This document shows positions 8,454 through 16,576 of a stretch of 38,130 bases of DNA, piece after piece. Source of the stretch: CAZSMC01 sp964607755 (GTDB lineage Bacteria; Zhuqueibacterota; Zhuqueibacteria; Residuimicrobiales; Krinioviventaceae). Location of the stretch: NCBI GenBank assembly GCA_964607755.1, contig CAZSMC010000041.1, positions 1 to 38,130 of the forward strand. Reading direction: 5' to 3'. A model generated the notes under the pieces. That model was not told where the DNA came from and made no database searches. It worked only from the letters and a program-made list of their open reading frames with translations. Position 1 is the first letter of the stretch, and every line of letters starts with the position of its first letter. The position numbers and the translations under genes are program-made.

Positions 8454-8524
8454 CTCATTTATTAGACGAGATGAGGCGCGGGATTTATTAATGCTAAAAG
8501 TGAAGTACAGGCAATCAGAATAGA

Positions 8525-8552
8525 AAAGGGCATTGTCTTGTCAATGCCCTTT
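8525..8552. terminator. Strong intrinsic terminator after the histidine kinase
   Basis: AAAGGGCATTG (8525-8535) pairs perfectly with CAATGCCCTTT (8542-8552) around a 6-base loop, an 11-bp stem. On the minus strand the right arm runs into a T-rich end. It follows the kinase stop at 8602 by about 50 bp. Confidence 0.8.
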
Positions 8553-8601
8553 GTTCTCATTACAAAGAGGAAGTGTTAACGAGATTTTAATTGGAGGACT
8601 T

Positions 8602-10077
8602 TTAACAAATTGACGGCTGCACGTAAAGTGACTCATAATCTCCTATTTCATTTCCTGTGTTGAAAAACCGGTCAACTTTTTTGCTATTTGTTTTCAATTC
8701 TTCTGATGTTTTTTCTTTTGCAAATTTTGGGAAATAAAGTGAAAAAGTTGTTCCTTTTCCCACCTCACTCTTTATAACTATATAACCCTTGTGGTCTTTG
8801 ATGATTTCGCGAACGATACTTAAACCAAGACCGGAGCCGAGTTTATTGTCCATATTCTTGGTCGTAAAAAAGGGCTTGAATATTTTATCCAATATCTCTG
8901 GCGGAATGCCCTTACCTGTATCGGAGATGTCTAATTTTATATAATCGCCCTTTTCGATCGAACTGTACCCGTTTAAGGGCCGCCGCAAAGTAACGACTTC
9001 TGATTTTATTGTTATGACGCCGTTGTCAGACATGGCGTCCTGGGCATTTTTGATCAGATTCATAAAAACGCGGCTCAACTGAGTTTCACTTCCTAATACC
9101 ATCTGGTCATCCACGCACATATCCCATTTAATTGTTACGTTATCCGGGAGCGACATGGAAGTGACTAAATTTTTCACTGATTTGACGAGATCAAAAGGTT
9201 TCATCGTTTTATTCACCCGACGTCCCATGGTGAGCAATTGCTGGTTTATTTCAGACATCCGCTTACTCAACATTTCCATTTTATGCAGCATTTCCACTGC
9301 CGGGTGATTGTCCGGGATTGTATTTCGGATAAGTGTCGGGTAATTGACAAGCGGTGTCAGAATATTATTAAAATCATGTGCAATCTGACTTGCCATCCGT
9401 CCCGCAGTTTCCAGCCGATGTGCTTTCTCTACTTCTTCTTGTAGTCTTTTCTGCTCGCTTAAATCCCGTATGACAAGTTGTCCGCTTGTTTTGCCGCCAT
9501 ATACCGTAGGAATGGCAACGACCTCTACATCGAGAATCTTTCCATCCATTCGCACGATTTGTGGTTTTAATATTTGTACTTCTTTATTGCGAACATTACA
9601 TTTTCGCATTTTGCGTTTTACCAGCTCTCGGTGTTCGGGTTTAATAAATTCTAAAACTGGTTTGCCGATGAGTTCGTCAGTATGCTGAGCGCCAATGAGT
9701 TTAAAGCATGCATCATTTGCATAGACCCATTTGGCTTTTCTGTAAACAGCTATAGGTACCGGGGAATTATCGACAAGCCGGCGATAAGGATCGCCATTCT
9801 TGTCGTAATCATCTTTATGAAATTCGTTCTGTGAACAAAGATGAGAGAGCGCATCGATTTGGTTGTAAATGGAATTTTGGCGATGTATGTTTTTGCCATT
9901 TTTATTCGTTCCATTTCCGTTGTTGTTTGGCTTTCCGTTATGTAAAGCCATTAGGCCCTTTTCATATTCACGAACCTTTTGAAGCGTTTTGTGTAGTTTG
10001 TAACCGAGTATTCCGATAGCACCTGCGCATAGTGTTGCTATAGCCATTGCAATCGAGCAATCTGTTGAAAAAGGCAT
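8602..10077 (-). CDS. PAS-domain sensor histidine kinase
   Basis: The product is 491 residues from the ATG at 10077. An in-frame start seven codons earlier exists, but GGAG sits at the right distance from the chosen ATG. One membrane helix lies at about 8-27, with no periplasmic domain, so the kinase likely senses a cytoplasmic or membrane signal. A PAS domain follows (about 100-210, including NSPVPIAVYRKAKWVYAND). The phosphoacceptor box is ASQIAHDFNNILTP with His near 234. The ATPase part has NLIKNAQDAM, DTGKGIPPE and GSGLGLSIVREI, all intact, so autophosphorylation is expected. It is the NtrB-like HDFNN type often paired with sigma-54 activators. Its own sigma-54 promoter and two upstream palindromes place it under the activator at 12586-13995. 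Confidence 0.9.
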   Translation of the reverse strand: MPFSTDCSIAMAIATLCAGAIGILGYKLHKTLQKVREYEKGLMALHNGKPNNNGNGTNKNGKNIHRQNSIYNQIDALSHLCSQNEFHKDDYDKNGDPYRRLVDNSPVPIAVYRKAKWVYANDACFKLIGAQHTDELIGKPVLEFIKPEHRELVKRKMRKCNVRNKEVQILKPQIVRMDGKILDVEVVAIPTVYGGKTSGQLVIRDLSEQKRLQEEVEKAHRLETAGRMASQIAHDFNNILTPLVNYPTLIRNTIPDNHPAVEMLHKMEMLSKRMSEINQQLLTMGRRVNKTMKPFDLVKSVKNLVTSMSLPDNVTIKWDMCVDDQMVLGSETQLSRVFMNLIKNAQDAMSDNGVITIKSEVVTLRRPLNGYSSIEKGDYIKLDISDTGKGIPPEILDKIFKPFFTTKNMDNKLGSGLGLSIVREIIKDHKGYIVIKSEVGKGTTFSLYFPKFAKEKTSEELKTNSKKVDRFFNTGNEIGDYESLYVQPSIC

Positions 10078-10128
10078 CTGTCCACTCCTTAAACACACCT
10101 GATGAGATTTTTATCTATATTTAAAAGC

Positions 10129-10143
10129 GCAACTAATGTGCCA
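10129..10143 (-). promoter_or_regulatory. Sigma-54 (-24/-12) promoter of the histidine kinase
   Basis: On the minus strand the sequence TGGCACATTAGTTGC has GG and GC exactly 10 bp apart and matches the consensus TGGCAC-N5-TTGC. The -12 element is about 52 bp upstream of the ATG at 10077, leaving a leader of about 40 nt. Two palindromic activator sites lie about 100 and 140 bp further upstream. Confidence 0.8.
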
Positions 10144-10232
10144 GTTACGGCTTTACCTTATTGCTGATTTAGATATATAATAATTAGGAACTTACATGAT
10201 CGTGCAAAAATTTATGAATCAAGACAAATATA

Positions 10233-10247
10233 GTAACGAAATGTTAC
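10233..10247. promoter_or_regulatory. Activator-binding palindrome, proximal site
   Basis: GTAACG-AAA-TGTTAC is an inverted repeat with one mismatch to the perfect copy at 12568-12582. Its centre is about 104 bp upstream of the centre of the kinase sigma-54 promoter. Confidence 0.65.
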
Positions 10248-10272
10248 ACTCTTTCGTCTGACAGAATAGAGT

Positions 10273-10287
10273 GTAATAAAACGTTAC
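10273..10287. promoter_or_regulatory. Activator-binding palindrome, distal site
   Basis: GTAATA-AAA-CGTTAC matches the same palindrome with two differences in the left arm. Its centre is 40 bp from the proximal site, close to four helical turns, so both could be bound on one face of the DNA. Confidence 0.6.
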
Positions 10288-10349
10288 TATTCAGTATAAA
10301 TATCTGTTTTTCCTGTTTTTCATCTCTCAAAACTAAAAAAGAAGTAACA

Positions 10350-10385
10350 AAACCCGGTTTTTTATATGGGTAAAAAACCGGGTTT
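10350..10385 (-). terminator. Intrinsic terminator after the TPR gene
   Basis: AAACCCGGTTTTTT (10350-10363) pairs with AAAAAACCGGGTTT (10372-10385), a 14-bp stem with an 8-base loop. On the minus strand it is followed by TTGTTACTTC. It ends the lipoprotein-TPR transcript and insulates the kinase promoter region. The rest of 10099-10422 holds only the kinase promoter and its two palindromes. Confidence 0.75.
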
Positions 10386-10422
10386 TGGAGGGCTTGTTAG
10401 AGTAGAGAGACGGTATCTGTTC

Positions 10423-11658
10423 TTAGGTAAATTCCGACATTTCTTCCTCAACCTTTTTGACTTGCTTTTCCAAATTGAGTTTAGAAAAGATGTCTTTTGC
10501 AGCGGTATAATATTTTTTCGCTTTTTTCGTATCTCCTTGTGCCTTGAATAATCGGCTAAATTCAAGATTGGCTTCGGCCTCGCCGAGCGGATTTTGGTAC
10601 TCTCTGGCGATTTTTATGCTGTCATTCAAATAAGTTTCAGCTTTTTGCCAATCTTTTCTCACGGTGGCAAGTGCGCCGAGATATTGATATGCGTCACTTT
10701 CTCCCAGATGATCTTCCAGTTCTATAAATGTTCTCATAGCCTGTTTACATAACGCTTCTACCAGGAATAAATCATTAATCGCAAGATAAAGTTTAGCCCG
10801 GTTTAGTTTCACCATTGCCTGCAAACGAACGTCGCCGATTTCTTTAGCTAACTTGTAACTCTTTGCAAAATAATTACCAGCCTCTGCATAATTTTTTATG
10901 TCAGAGTAGGTCATGGCCATGTTGTGGTAGCTTTCTGCCAAATTCCTGCTATGACCAATTTTTTCGAACCGTGGTACACACTCGCTGTAATATGCCAGAG
11001 CCTTTTCCCATTCACCTTTAACATTAGCCAGGATACCTAAATTGTTATAAAAAGAAGCTGTTAGCCTGGTATCTTTTATTTTATCAGCCAATTCAACAGC
11101 ATTTTGCCAGTGTTCCAATGCTGTAGTAAAATCTCCTTGCTCAAAGTATAATAAACCTAACGCATTACGGGCGTTGGCTTCGCTTTCCATATCTTGATTA
11201 TCTACACTGAGCTGCAAACTTTGATTAAAAGAAGACAATGCTTCATCCCACTTGTTTTGCATTGCCTTGATATGGCCAATCCAGCGTAGCGCTTCTGCCT
11301 TTTCACGGAAAAATTTATCTTCTGTACATAACGATACTGATTCCTGATAAACTTTTAACGAACTTGAGAAAGAACCTAATGTTTCATAGTTATGACCCAA
11401 CCAGAGTTTGATCTGAATATCCTGTGCCGTGGTTATGGAATCAGAAAATCGTTGAATTAATTGGTCGGTTGATCGTTTCAACATCTGCACGCGCAGATGT
11501 TGCTCTTTTTGATCAATCAATTCAAAGACCAAATTCTGGAGGGCTTTAATGGATAATTCGCACGTACTTTGTGTTGGATGTACTTTTTCCAAAAAATCGT
11601 CAATCTGGCTGCTAATCGCATCAAAGTCATCATGGGTTGTCGATCTCTTTTTATTCAC
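10423..11658 (-). CDS. Tetratricopeptide-repeat protein
   Basis: The 411-residue product is built of about eight TPR-like units of roughly 40 residues from about residue 85 on. Clear examples are ALRWIGHIKAMQNKWDEALS, ARNALGLLYFEQGDFTTALE, FYNNLGILANVKGEWEKALA and AYQYLGALATVRKDWQKAET. No signal peptide or membrane segment is seen, so it is probably a cytoplasmic protein-interaction scaffold. The first 80 residues are helical without a clear repeat and may form another interaction segment. The start is a GTG at 11658 preceded by GAGGG. It lies 120 bp after the lipoprotein gene with no terminator between, so both probably share the sigma-54 promoter at 12452-12466. Its partner is unknown; the nearby kinase and activator are the obvious candidates. 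Confidence 0.85.
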   Translation of the reverse strand: MNKKRSTTHDDFDAISSQIDDFLEKVHPTQSTCELSIKALQNLVFELIDQKEQHLRVQMLKRSTDQLIQRFSDSITTAQDIQIKLWLGHNYETLGSFSSSLKVYQESVSLCTEDKFFREKAEALRWIGHIKAMQNKWDEALSSFNQSLQLSVDNQDMESEANARNALGLLYFEQGDFTTALEHWQNAVELADKIKDTRLTASFYNNLGILANVKGEWEKALAYYSECVPRFEKIGHSRNLAESYHNMAMTYSDIKNYAEAGNYFAKSYKLAKEIGDVRLQAMVKLNRAKLYLAINDLFLVEALCKQAMRTFIELEDHLGESDAYQYLGALATVRKDWQKAETYLNDSIKIAREYQNPLGEAEANLEFSRLFKAQGDTKKAKKYYTAAKDIFSKLNLEKQVKKVEEEMSEFT

Positions 11659-11778
11659 TGCTCAACCCTCAAGTTTGGATTAAAAAGATAATTTTAAAGA
11701 ACACTTTGATAAAAAGACTATTTCACACTTGATTAATCTTTAAATCTGTATTTTGCCTTGAAATGAAGATAAAAGGAA

Positions 11779-12384
11779 TCAAGTTTTTGTAATTGCATAT
11801 CTGGAAAAGTGTCCAAGATAAACGGTAACTTTTTTGTTTTCTGTATCTATGTTGCCGCCCATAACTTCCCATGTTCCGGTATCTTCATTGTAATAGGAAA
11901 TTTGTAGATCATCTTCATCAATATTTGAAAGATCAGCACCTTTATAGGACAACACAACTTTAACCGGATTGTTGAACTTTGTGCCATGTGGTCCGAATTC
12001 ACCCTCGCAATAACCGTCTGATGCCCATTGTAGCGAAATGGTCATGTCTCCCGGTAAATCATTGGGGTCAACAACGATTTTGCTGTAACCGAGATCATTA
12101 TTTCCAACTGTGACTACGCCACCTTCATCCGCTTTGATGAACTTTTCACTTGAATAAGTACCTGCGACTTTTGAAAGTGATACCGCTTCACGCTGTGATT
12201 GTTTTAATTGTAGGATGGTAATCGGACCAATGTCAGACTGGACAACGCGTCCTGTACTCCTGGGTTGATTCTGAGTTGCAGGACTCATTGGGCTGTCCTG
12301 ACTACATCCGGTAATGCCAATAATGAACATAGTCATCATTGCTACTGCTACGATCGAGACGAACAATCTTTTGACGTTTCTCAC
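11779..12384 (-). CDS. ZU5-like surface lipoprotein
   Basis: A GTG at 12384 with AAAGGGGA upstream gives a 201-residue protein starting MRNVKRLFVSIVAVAMMTMF and reaching a lipobox, ITGC. The longer frame to 12447 would begin upstream of the predicted transcription start, so the GTG is preferred. After the lipid-modified Cys and a Pro/Gln-rich linker, the domain has GGVVTVGNNDLGYSKIVVDP, FGPHGTKFNNPVKVVLSY, DEDDLQISYYNEDTGTWE and a final GHFSRYAITK. This is the pattern of ZU5-like domains that end in HFSRYA in many FCB-group secreted proteins. It is probably tethered to a membrane; whether it faces outward is unknown. It has a dedicated sigma-54 promoter and a perfect activator palindrome, so its expression is strongly conditional. 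Confidence 0.72.
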   Translation of the reverse strand: MRNVKRLFVSIVAVAMMTMFIIGITGCSQDSPMSPATQNQPRSTGRVVQSDIGPITILQLKQSQREAVSLSKVAGTYSSEKFIKADEGGVVTVGNNDLGYSKIVVDPNDLPGDMTISLQWASDGYCEGEFGPHGTKFNNPVKVVLSYKGADLSNIDEDDLQISYYNEDTGTWEVMGGNIDTENKKVTVYLGHFSRYAITKT

Positions 12385-12451
12385 TTTTGTTCCCCTTTCT
12401 TGTTTAGTTTGGGTTAACAGTTTCCTCTTTGTAAATCTGGTTATCATTTAA

Positions 12452-12466
12452 GCAACATATATGCCA
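12452..12466 (-). promoter_or_regulatory. Sigma-54 (-24/-12) promoter of the lipoprotein gene
   Basis: On the minus strand TGGCATATATGTTGC has the GG-N10-GC spacing and TTGC at -12. The predicted start is near 12440, giving a leader of about 55 nt to the GTG at 12384. Confidence 0.75.
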
Positions 12467-12567
12467 GAAATGGGAACAGGATAACATTATGTGTTTAAAT
12501 ATAATAAATTAAATACCTTAGAATAATATAAAGGCTGTTCAATGTACTCTTAAACATACAATATATG

Positions 12568-12582
12568 GTAACGAAACGTTAC
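12568..12582. promoter_or_regulatory. Perfect activator-binding palindrome
   Basis: GTAACG-AAA-CGTTAC is a perfect inverted repeat with a 3-bp centre. It lies about 116 bp upstream of the lipoprotein sigma-54 promoter and just 4 bp beyond the stop of the activator gene. The same element occurs twice upstream of the kinase. Confidence 0.7.
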
Positions 12583-12585
12583 AAT

Positions 12586-13995
12586 TCAGTTACTATGGAG
12601 TTGGATGTTGTATTTTTCAATTTTTCGGTCAAGCCGGGGACGGGAGATCTGCAGAATGCGGCACGTTCGCCGTTTATTTCCACCTGTTTTTCTTAATATA
12701 TTTTCAATGATAAACTTTTCCCCTTCCTCGAGTGTAATACCGTTAGCCGGAATTTCCAGTTGCAGGTATTCCGAGCTTTTCTTTTCACTCATTTCCAATG
12801 GAGTCTCAGAATCCAGCGTAGCTTCAAGTGCTTCTCTGGATACGATATTGTCTTCGCTCAGCACAACAATACGTTCTATGCAATGCTGGAGCTCGCGGAC
12901 ATTACCCGGCCATGAATAGCAGAGTAAGAGTTCTTCTGCTTCTCTGGAAAATCCTCTGAGCGGACTCTCGTAATCCTCTGCATATTGCGTGAGGAAATAA
13001 TTGGCAAGTTCGATGATATCATTGCCTCTTTCTCGAAGAGGAGGTATGTCGATGTGAACTACATTCAAGCGGTAATAAAGGTCTTTGCGAAAATCGCCGT
13101 TTTTAATAGCAGCTTGTAAATTACGGTTCGTTGCCGAAATGATACGCGTATCTATACGGATATCTTTGGTACCGCCAACCCGGCGTATCTTTTTTTCTTC
13201 TAACGCTTTTAGCAATTTAACCTGAACTTTTTGGCTGATTTCACCAATTTCATCTAAAAAAAGTGTACCGCCATGTGCCACTTCAAAAAGTCCTTTTTTA
13301 GTGCTTTTCGCGTCTGTGAATGCTCCCTTTTCATGTCCGAAAAGCTCTGACTCTAAAAGTTGTTCCGGTAGTGCGTTACAGTTAATTTCCACAAACTGTT
13401 CATCATCCTGGCACGAGTTATAGTGTATAGAACGAGCGATCAATTCCTTGCCGGTCCCTGTCTCACCGAGAACAAGTACAGTCACCCACTTTCTTTTAGT
13501 AATTTTTGAAACGAGATTGAACACATGCTTCATCCCCTGACTTTGTCCGATGATATTACTAAAATCATAAGCCCTCTTTTGACGGCTGTAAAAGTCCTTG
13601 TCTTTTTGCCTGCTAATTTCGTAATAGGTTGTTAAAAGTTTTTGAAGACTAAAAGTATCTTCACTGATGTTGACGACTTCTTGTGCACCCTGCTTTACTG
13701 CCTGGACCACGACGTTCAGAGGATTCTTTTCTGTCAAACCGATTATATCATAATGTCCGTATTGAATGACCGTGTCGATAAAATCAAGAGGCCTGAGTTT
13801 TGAATTGTCAAGATCAACAAGTATAAGCTGAGGTGAGATGCCGGTCAAGTTTGCGAAAATTGTATCATGATTATCAAAATCGTGGATTTTACCGCTCGCT
13901 TCACTCAATGCCAGAGCCGATTTAACCTTTTGTATTTTACTCTTGCCCAAAAGCAAAATACAAAAATTGTTTTTATTTTCTGTTTTTTGTGGCAT
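12586..13995 (-). CDS. Sigma-54-dependent activator with degenerate receiver domain
   Basis: This 469-residue NtrC-family protein has three parts. Residues about 10-120 fold like a receiver: Asp61 sits where the phosphoacceptor belongs and Thr88 is kept, but the acidic pair at the end of the first strand is replaced (ILLLGKSK) and the conserved Lys is Asn109. Residues about 145-385 are the AAA+ domain, with Walker A GETGTGKE (177-184), a GAFTGA loop reading GAFTDA (224-229), and Walker B GGTLFLDEIGEI (242-253). The C-terminus has a Fis-type helix-turn-helix (TGGNKRRTCRILQISRPRLD). It remodels sigma-54 polymerase at -24/-12 promoters. It follows the ABC transporter genes on the same strand by 21 bp and is probably co-transcribed with them. 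The palindromes at 12568, 10233 and 10273 are its likely targets. Confidence 0.92.
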   Translation of the reverse strand: MPQKTENKNNFCILLLGKSKIQKVKSALALSEASGKIHDFDNHDTIFANLTGISPQLILVDLDNSKLRPLDFIDTVIQYGHYDIIGLTEKNPLNVVVQAVKQGAQEVVNISEDTFSLQKLLTTYYEISRQKDKDFYSRQKRAYDFSNIIGQSQGMKHVFNLVSKITKRKWVTVLVLGETGTGKELIARSIHYNSCQDDEQFVEINCNALPEQLLESELFGHEKGAFTDAKSTKKGLFEVAHGGTLFLDEIGEISQKVQVKLLKALEEKKIRRVGGTKDIRIDTRIISATNRNLQAAIKNGDFRKDLYYRLNVVHIDIPPLRERGNDIIELANYFLTQYAEDYESPLRGFSREAEELLLCYSWPGNVRELQHCIERIVVLSEDNIVSREALEATLDSETPLEMSEKKSSEYLQLEIPANGITLEEGEKFIIENILRKTGGNKRRTCRILQISRPRLDRKIEKYNIQLHSN

Positions 13996-14016
13996 AATAC
14001 TATTATTATCAGTCTT

Positions 14017-15597
14017 TTAAAGTGATATGTACCATTGGTGAATTGTACTCAGAAAACCTCTCGCGTCAAAGGTATATCCTCTTAATTTGTCATTGATACC
14101 AACTATGTTTTCGGGAATGTAAAGAAAAGTATACGGACACTCCCGGATAATGATTTCCTGAAAACGTGACCACAGCGGCCGGGCTTTTTGTCTGGACGAC
14201 GAAAAACGGGCTTGTTCAATGAGACGGTCTATGGTTGGATTGCTGTAGGAAATAAAATTATAACCATTTTCTATTGAATCCGAGTGCCATAATGGTGTTG
14301 GGTCAACAGTAAAACCAGAATCCCAGGCTAATACTACCGCATCAAAATTCTTCTGTTGGAAAATCTGATCAATGAAAAGATTCCAATCCAATATTTTAAT
14401 TTGAACATTAACCCCAATTTCTGAAAGGTGTGCCTGGATCATCACAGCCAGGTCGTGTCGTATCTGATTTCCGGCATTTGTTTTAAGTATCAAGGAAAGT
14501 TCGTCACCTTCTTTATCGAGAATGCCATTATTATTCGTGTCAATCCAGTTTTGTTCATGTAATATCTTTTTGGCCATATCCTGATCATAAGGAATATCTT
14601 TCAAGTTTTCATCATATGCCCAGGAAAAAGGTAAAAATGGACCTTTTGCTGATTTGGCAAATCCACTTAAAATAGTGTTTATAATTCTTTTTTTGTTAAT
14701 AGCTAATGAAAACGCCCGTCTCACAGCTTCTGAAAAACGATTACAATTCCAACCAATGAATGCATAATTTTTTCTCGTATATGTTTCCAATTTCAATTGC
14801 GGATTTTTTTTAATGAGATCAATGAACTCTGGAGTCAGATACGGAAAAATATCAATCTGAGCTGTTCCAAGGTTTGTCAACAGAACGTTTTCATCCGGAA
14901 TAATTGAAAAAACAACCCGATTCAGAAGAGGTCTTCCACAGGCGTGGTTTTTGTTGGCCTCGAATATCACATGCCGGTTGGCGCGCCATTCTGCCAATTT
15001 GAACGGTCCATTGCCAATTGGATTTCGATTGAACTTACAATCTGCCATCTCTTGCGGAGATATATCCTCAAGTATGTGTTTGGGCAATATCGGAATTTGG
15101 GTATCGTAAAGAACATCCGGATATGGTTTTTTTAGATGAAATTGCACGGTATAATCGTCTTTCATTTCAACATGATTTATCAGATTGAACCGGCTGGCTG
15201 CGGGATAAGCGATGTCTGTATTTGTGGCCAGATTGTACGTAAAGACCACATCTTTTGCTGTGGTGGGATGGCCATCGGTCCAGGTGACATCCTGGCGTAG
15301 GTGATACGTGAGCACGCTATCGTTGTCAGAAAAGTGCCATTCTTTTGCAAGATAAGGTTCAAATTGGAGATTTTCATCGAGCCGGGTAAGGCTCATAAAA
15401 AGCATATATTTTATGACTTGCAGAGCGTCCGAATCCGCAGCATTCATTTCATTAAATGAATCAAAATCGCCTTTAAGACCAATGACAACGGTGCCGCCGT
15501 ACTTTTGCGAATCGCTCTGAGAATAGAGTGGTTTTAAATAGAGTAATAAATAAACAAAACTAATGAGTAAAACGATTAATAACAACGTTTTTTTCAT
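14017..15597 (-). CDS. Family 5 extracellular solute-binding protein of an ABC transporter
   Basis: The 526-residue product has an N-terminal membrane or signal segment (about 2-22) and the family 5 fold used for peptides, nickel and some sugars. Recognisable segments include GGTVVIGLKGDFDSFN near 34, LAKEWHFSDNDSVLTYHLR near 103 and the typical WTDGHPTTAKDVVFTYNL stretch. It would capture the substrate in the periplasm and hand it to the two permeases upstream; the substrate is not evident. The ATG at 15597 overlaps the ATPase gene by 38 bp, which implies translational coupling. Unusually, the binding protein is encoded last among the transporter genes instead of first. Confidence 0.88.
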   Translation of the reverse strand: MKKTLLLIVLLISFVYLLLYLKPLYSQSDSQKYGGTVVIGLKGDFDSFNEMNAADSDALQVIKYMLFMSLTRLDENLQFEPYLAKEWHFSDNDSVLTYHLRQDVTWTDGHPTTAKDVVFTYNLATNTDIAYPAASRFNLINHVEMKDDYTVQFHLKKPYPDVLYDTQIPILPKHILEDISPQEMADCKFNRNPIGNGPFKLAEWRANRHVIFEANKNHACGRPLLNRVVFSIIPDENVLLTNLGTAQIDIFPYLTPEFIDLIKKNPQLKLETYTRKNYAFIGWNCNRFSEAVRRAFSLAINKKRIINTILSGFAKSAKGPFLPFSWAYDENLKDIPYDQDMAKKILHEQNWIDTNNNGILDKEGDELSLILKTNAGNQIRHDLAVMIQAHLSEIGVNVQIKILDWNLFIDQIFQQKNFDAVVLAWDSGFTVDPTPLWHSDSIENGYNFISYSNPTIDRLIEQARFSSSRQKARPLWSRFQEIIIRECPYTFLYIPENIVGINDKLRGYTFDARGFLSTIHQWYISL

Positions 15598-16573
15598 GCG
15601 ATGCAGTCCTCTTGAAGCATTTGATTATCCGGTGATCGTATTGTATCTGTTTTGGCATTTTCTGTCGACAAATTTCATCGGCAATGTTACATCGTGGGTG
15701 GAACGGGCACCCGTCAGGCAAATTTGAAAGGTCTGGCGGGCCGTGATGGGATATTGGTTGATCTACTTTTTGTTCTATAGATATTTTTTCTATTTTGGGT
15801 ACAGCCAGCAGCAGCATTTCAGTATACGGGTGAAGCGGTTCCTTGAACAGCATGTCCTTGGGCGCCTGTTCTACAATAGAGCCGGCGTACATCACCGCGA
15901 CGCGGTCTGCCACTTGAGCCACAACTCCCAAATCATGGGTGATTAAAAGCAGGGACAGATGAAAATCCTTTTTCAATTGCTGCAACAAGTTCAAGATATC
16001 ACGCTGCACAGATACATCCAGTGCCGTTGTGGGCTCATCGGCGATGAGGACATCCGGTTCGCCGGCCAGCGCGATGGCGATGAGCACGCGTTGCCGGAGC
16101 CCTCCGCTTAGTTCATGCGGATACGATGAGTAAAGTTTGTCAACCGCAGGCAAGTGAACGCGTTCCATGAGCTCCAGGGTTTTGTTCTTTGCTTCACGTT
16201 TGTTCATTGAAAAATGGCGTTGGGTGACTTCACGAATTTGTTTGCCAACGCGCATAACAGGATTGAGCGCTGATAGCGGATCCTGCAGAATCAAGCCGAT
16301 TTTTCGTCCTCGAATTCGGGTCATCTCTTGCTCAGACAATTCAAGCAAATTCTGCCCGTGCAATTCAATCCGACCTTGTGTAATTCGTCCTGGCGGTGGT
16401 ACCAGTCGCATAATGGACAGGGCAGTCATGGATTTGCCGCTGCCGGATTCGCCAACAAGTGCGACAGTTTCACCTTTATTTACAGTCAGGGACACGTCAT
16501 TGACGGCCTTGAGCGCTCTTTCTTTGTGCTCAAAACTGGTGGTGAGAGAAATTATCCTGAGCAATGATTCCAA
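15560..16573 (-). CDS. Oligopeptide/dipeptide-type ABC transporter ATPase (DppD/OppD-like)
   Basis: The 337-residue protein has Walker A GESGSGKS near 41, the signature LSGGLRQR near 154, Walker B VLIADEP near 175 and the switch His in LLITHDLG. The C-terminal extension with CPFHPRCNIADEICR and a later Cys is the oligopeptide-specific tail of DppD/OppD proteins. It powers import through the two permeases. The start is a TTG at 16573, 3 bp after the permease stop. Most Opp/Dpp systems have two different ATPases, and no second one lies in this operon, so the protein may act as a homodimer or borrow a partner from elsewhere. Confidence 0.93.
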   Translation of the reverse strand: MESLLRIISLTTSFEHKERALKAVNDVSLTVNKGETVALVGESGSGKSMTALSIMRLVPPPGRITQGRIELHGQNLLELSEQEMTRIRGRKIGLILQDPLSALNPVMRVGKQIREVTQRHFSMNKREAKNKTLELMERVHLPAVDKLYSSYPHELSGGLRQRVLIAIALAGEPDVLIADEPTTALDVSVQRDILNLLQQLKKDFHLSLLLITHDLGVVAQVADRVAVMYAGSIVEQAPKDMLFKEPLHPYTEMLLLAVPKIEKISIEQKVDQPISHHGPPDLSNLPDGCPFHPRCNIADEICRQKMPKQIQYDHRIIKCFKRTASHEKNVVINRFTH

Positions 16574-16576
16574 TGA

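Noticed and set aside
8245..8523. 92-codon plus-strand frame
   Set aside because: It runs through the tRNA-Sec gene and has no recognisable similarity or ribosome site.
10099..10350. CRISPR-like or tandem repeats
   Set aside because: The repeated GTAACG elements are short palindromes at promoter-type spacing, not direct repeats with spacers.
11659..11778. Separate sigma-54 promoter for the TPR gene
   Set aside because: No GG-N10-GC element on the minus strand; co-transcription with the lipoprotein is simpler.
12384..12447. Upstream start of the lipoprotein at 12447
   Set aside because: It would lie upstream of the transcription start predicted from the -24/-12 promoter and would bury the signal peptide.
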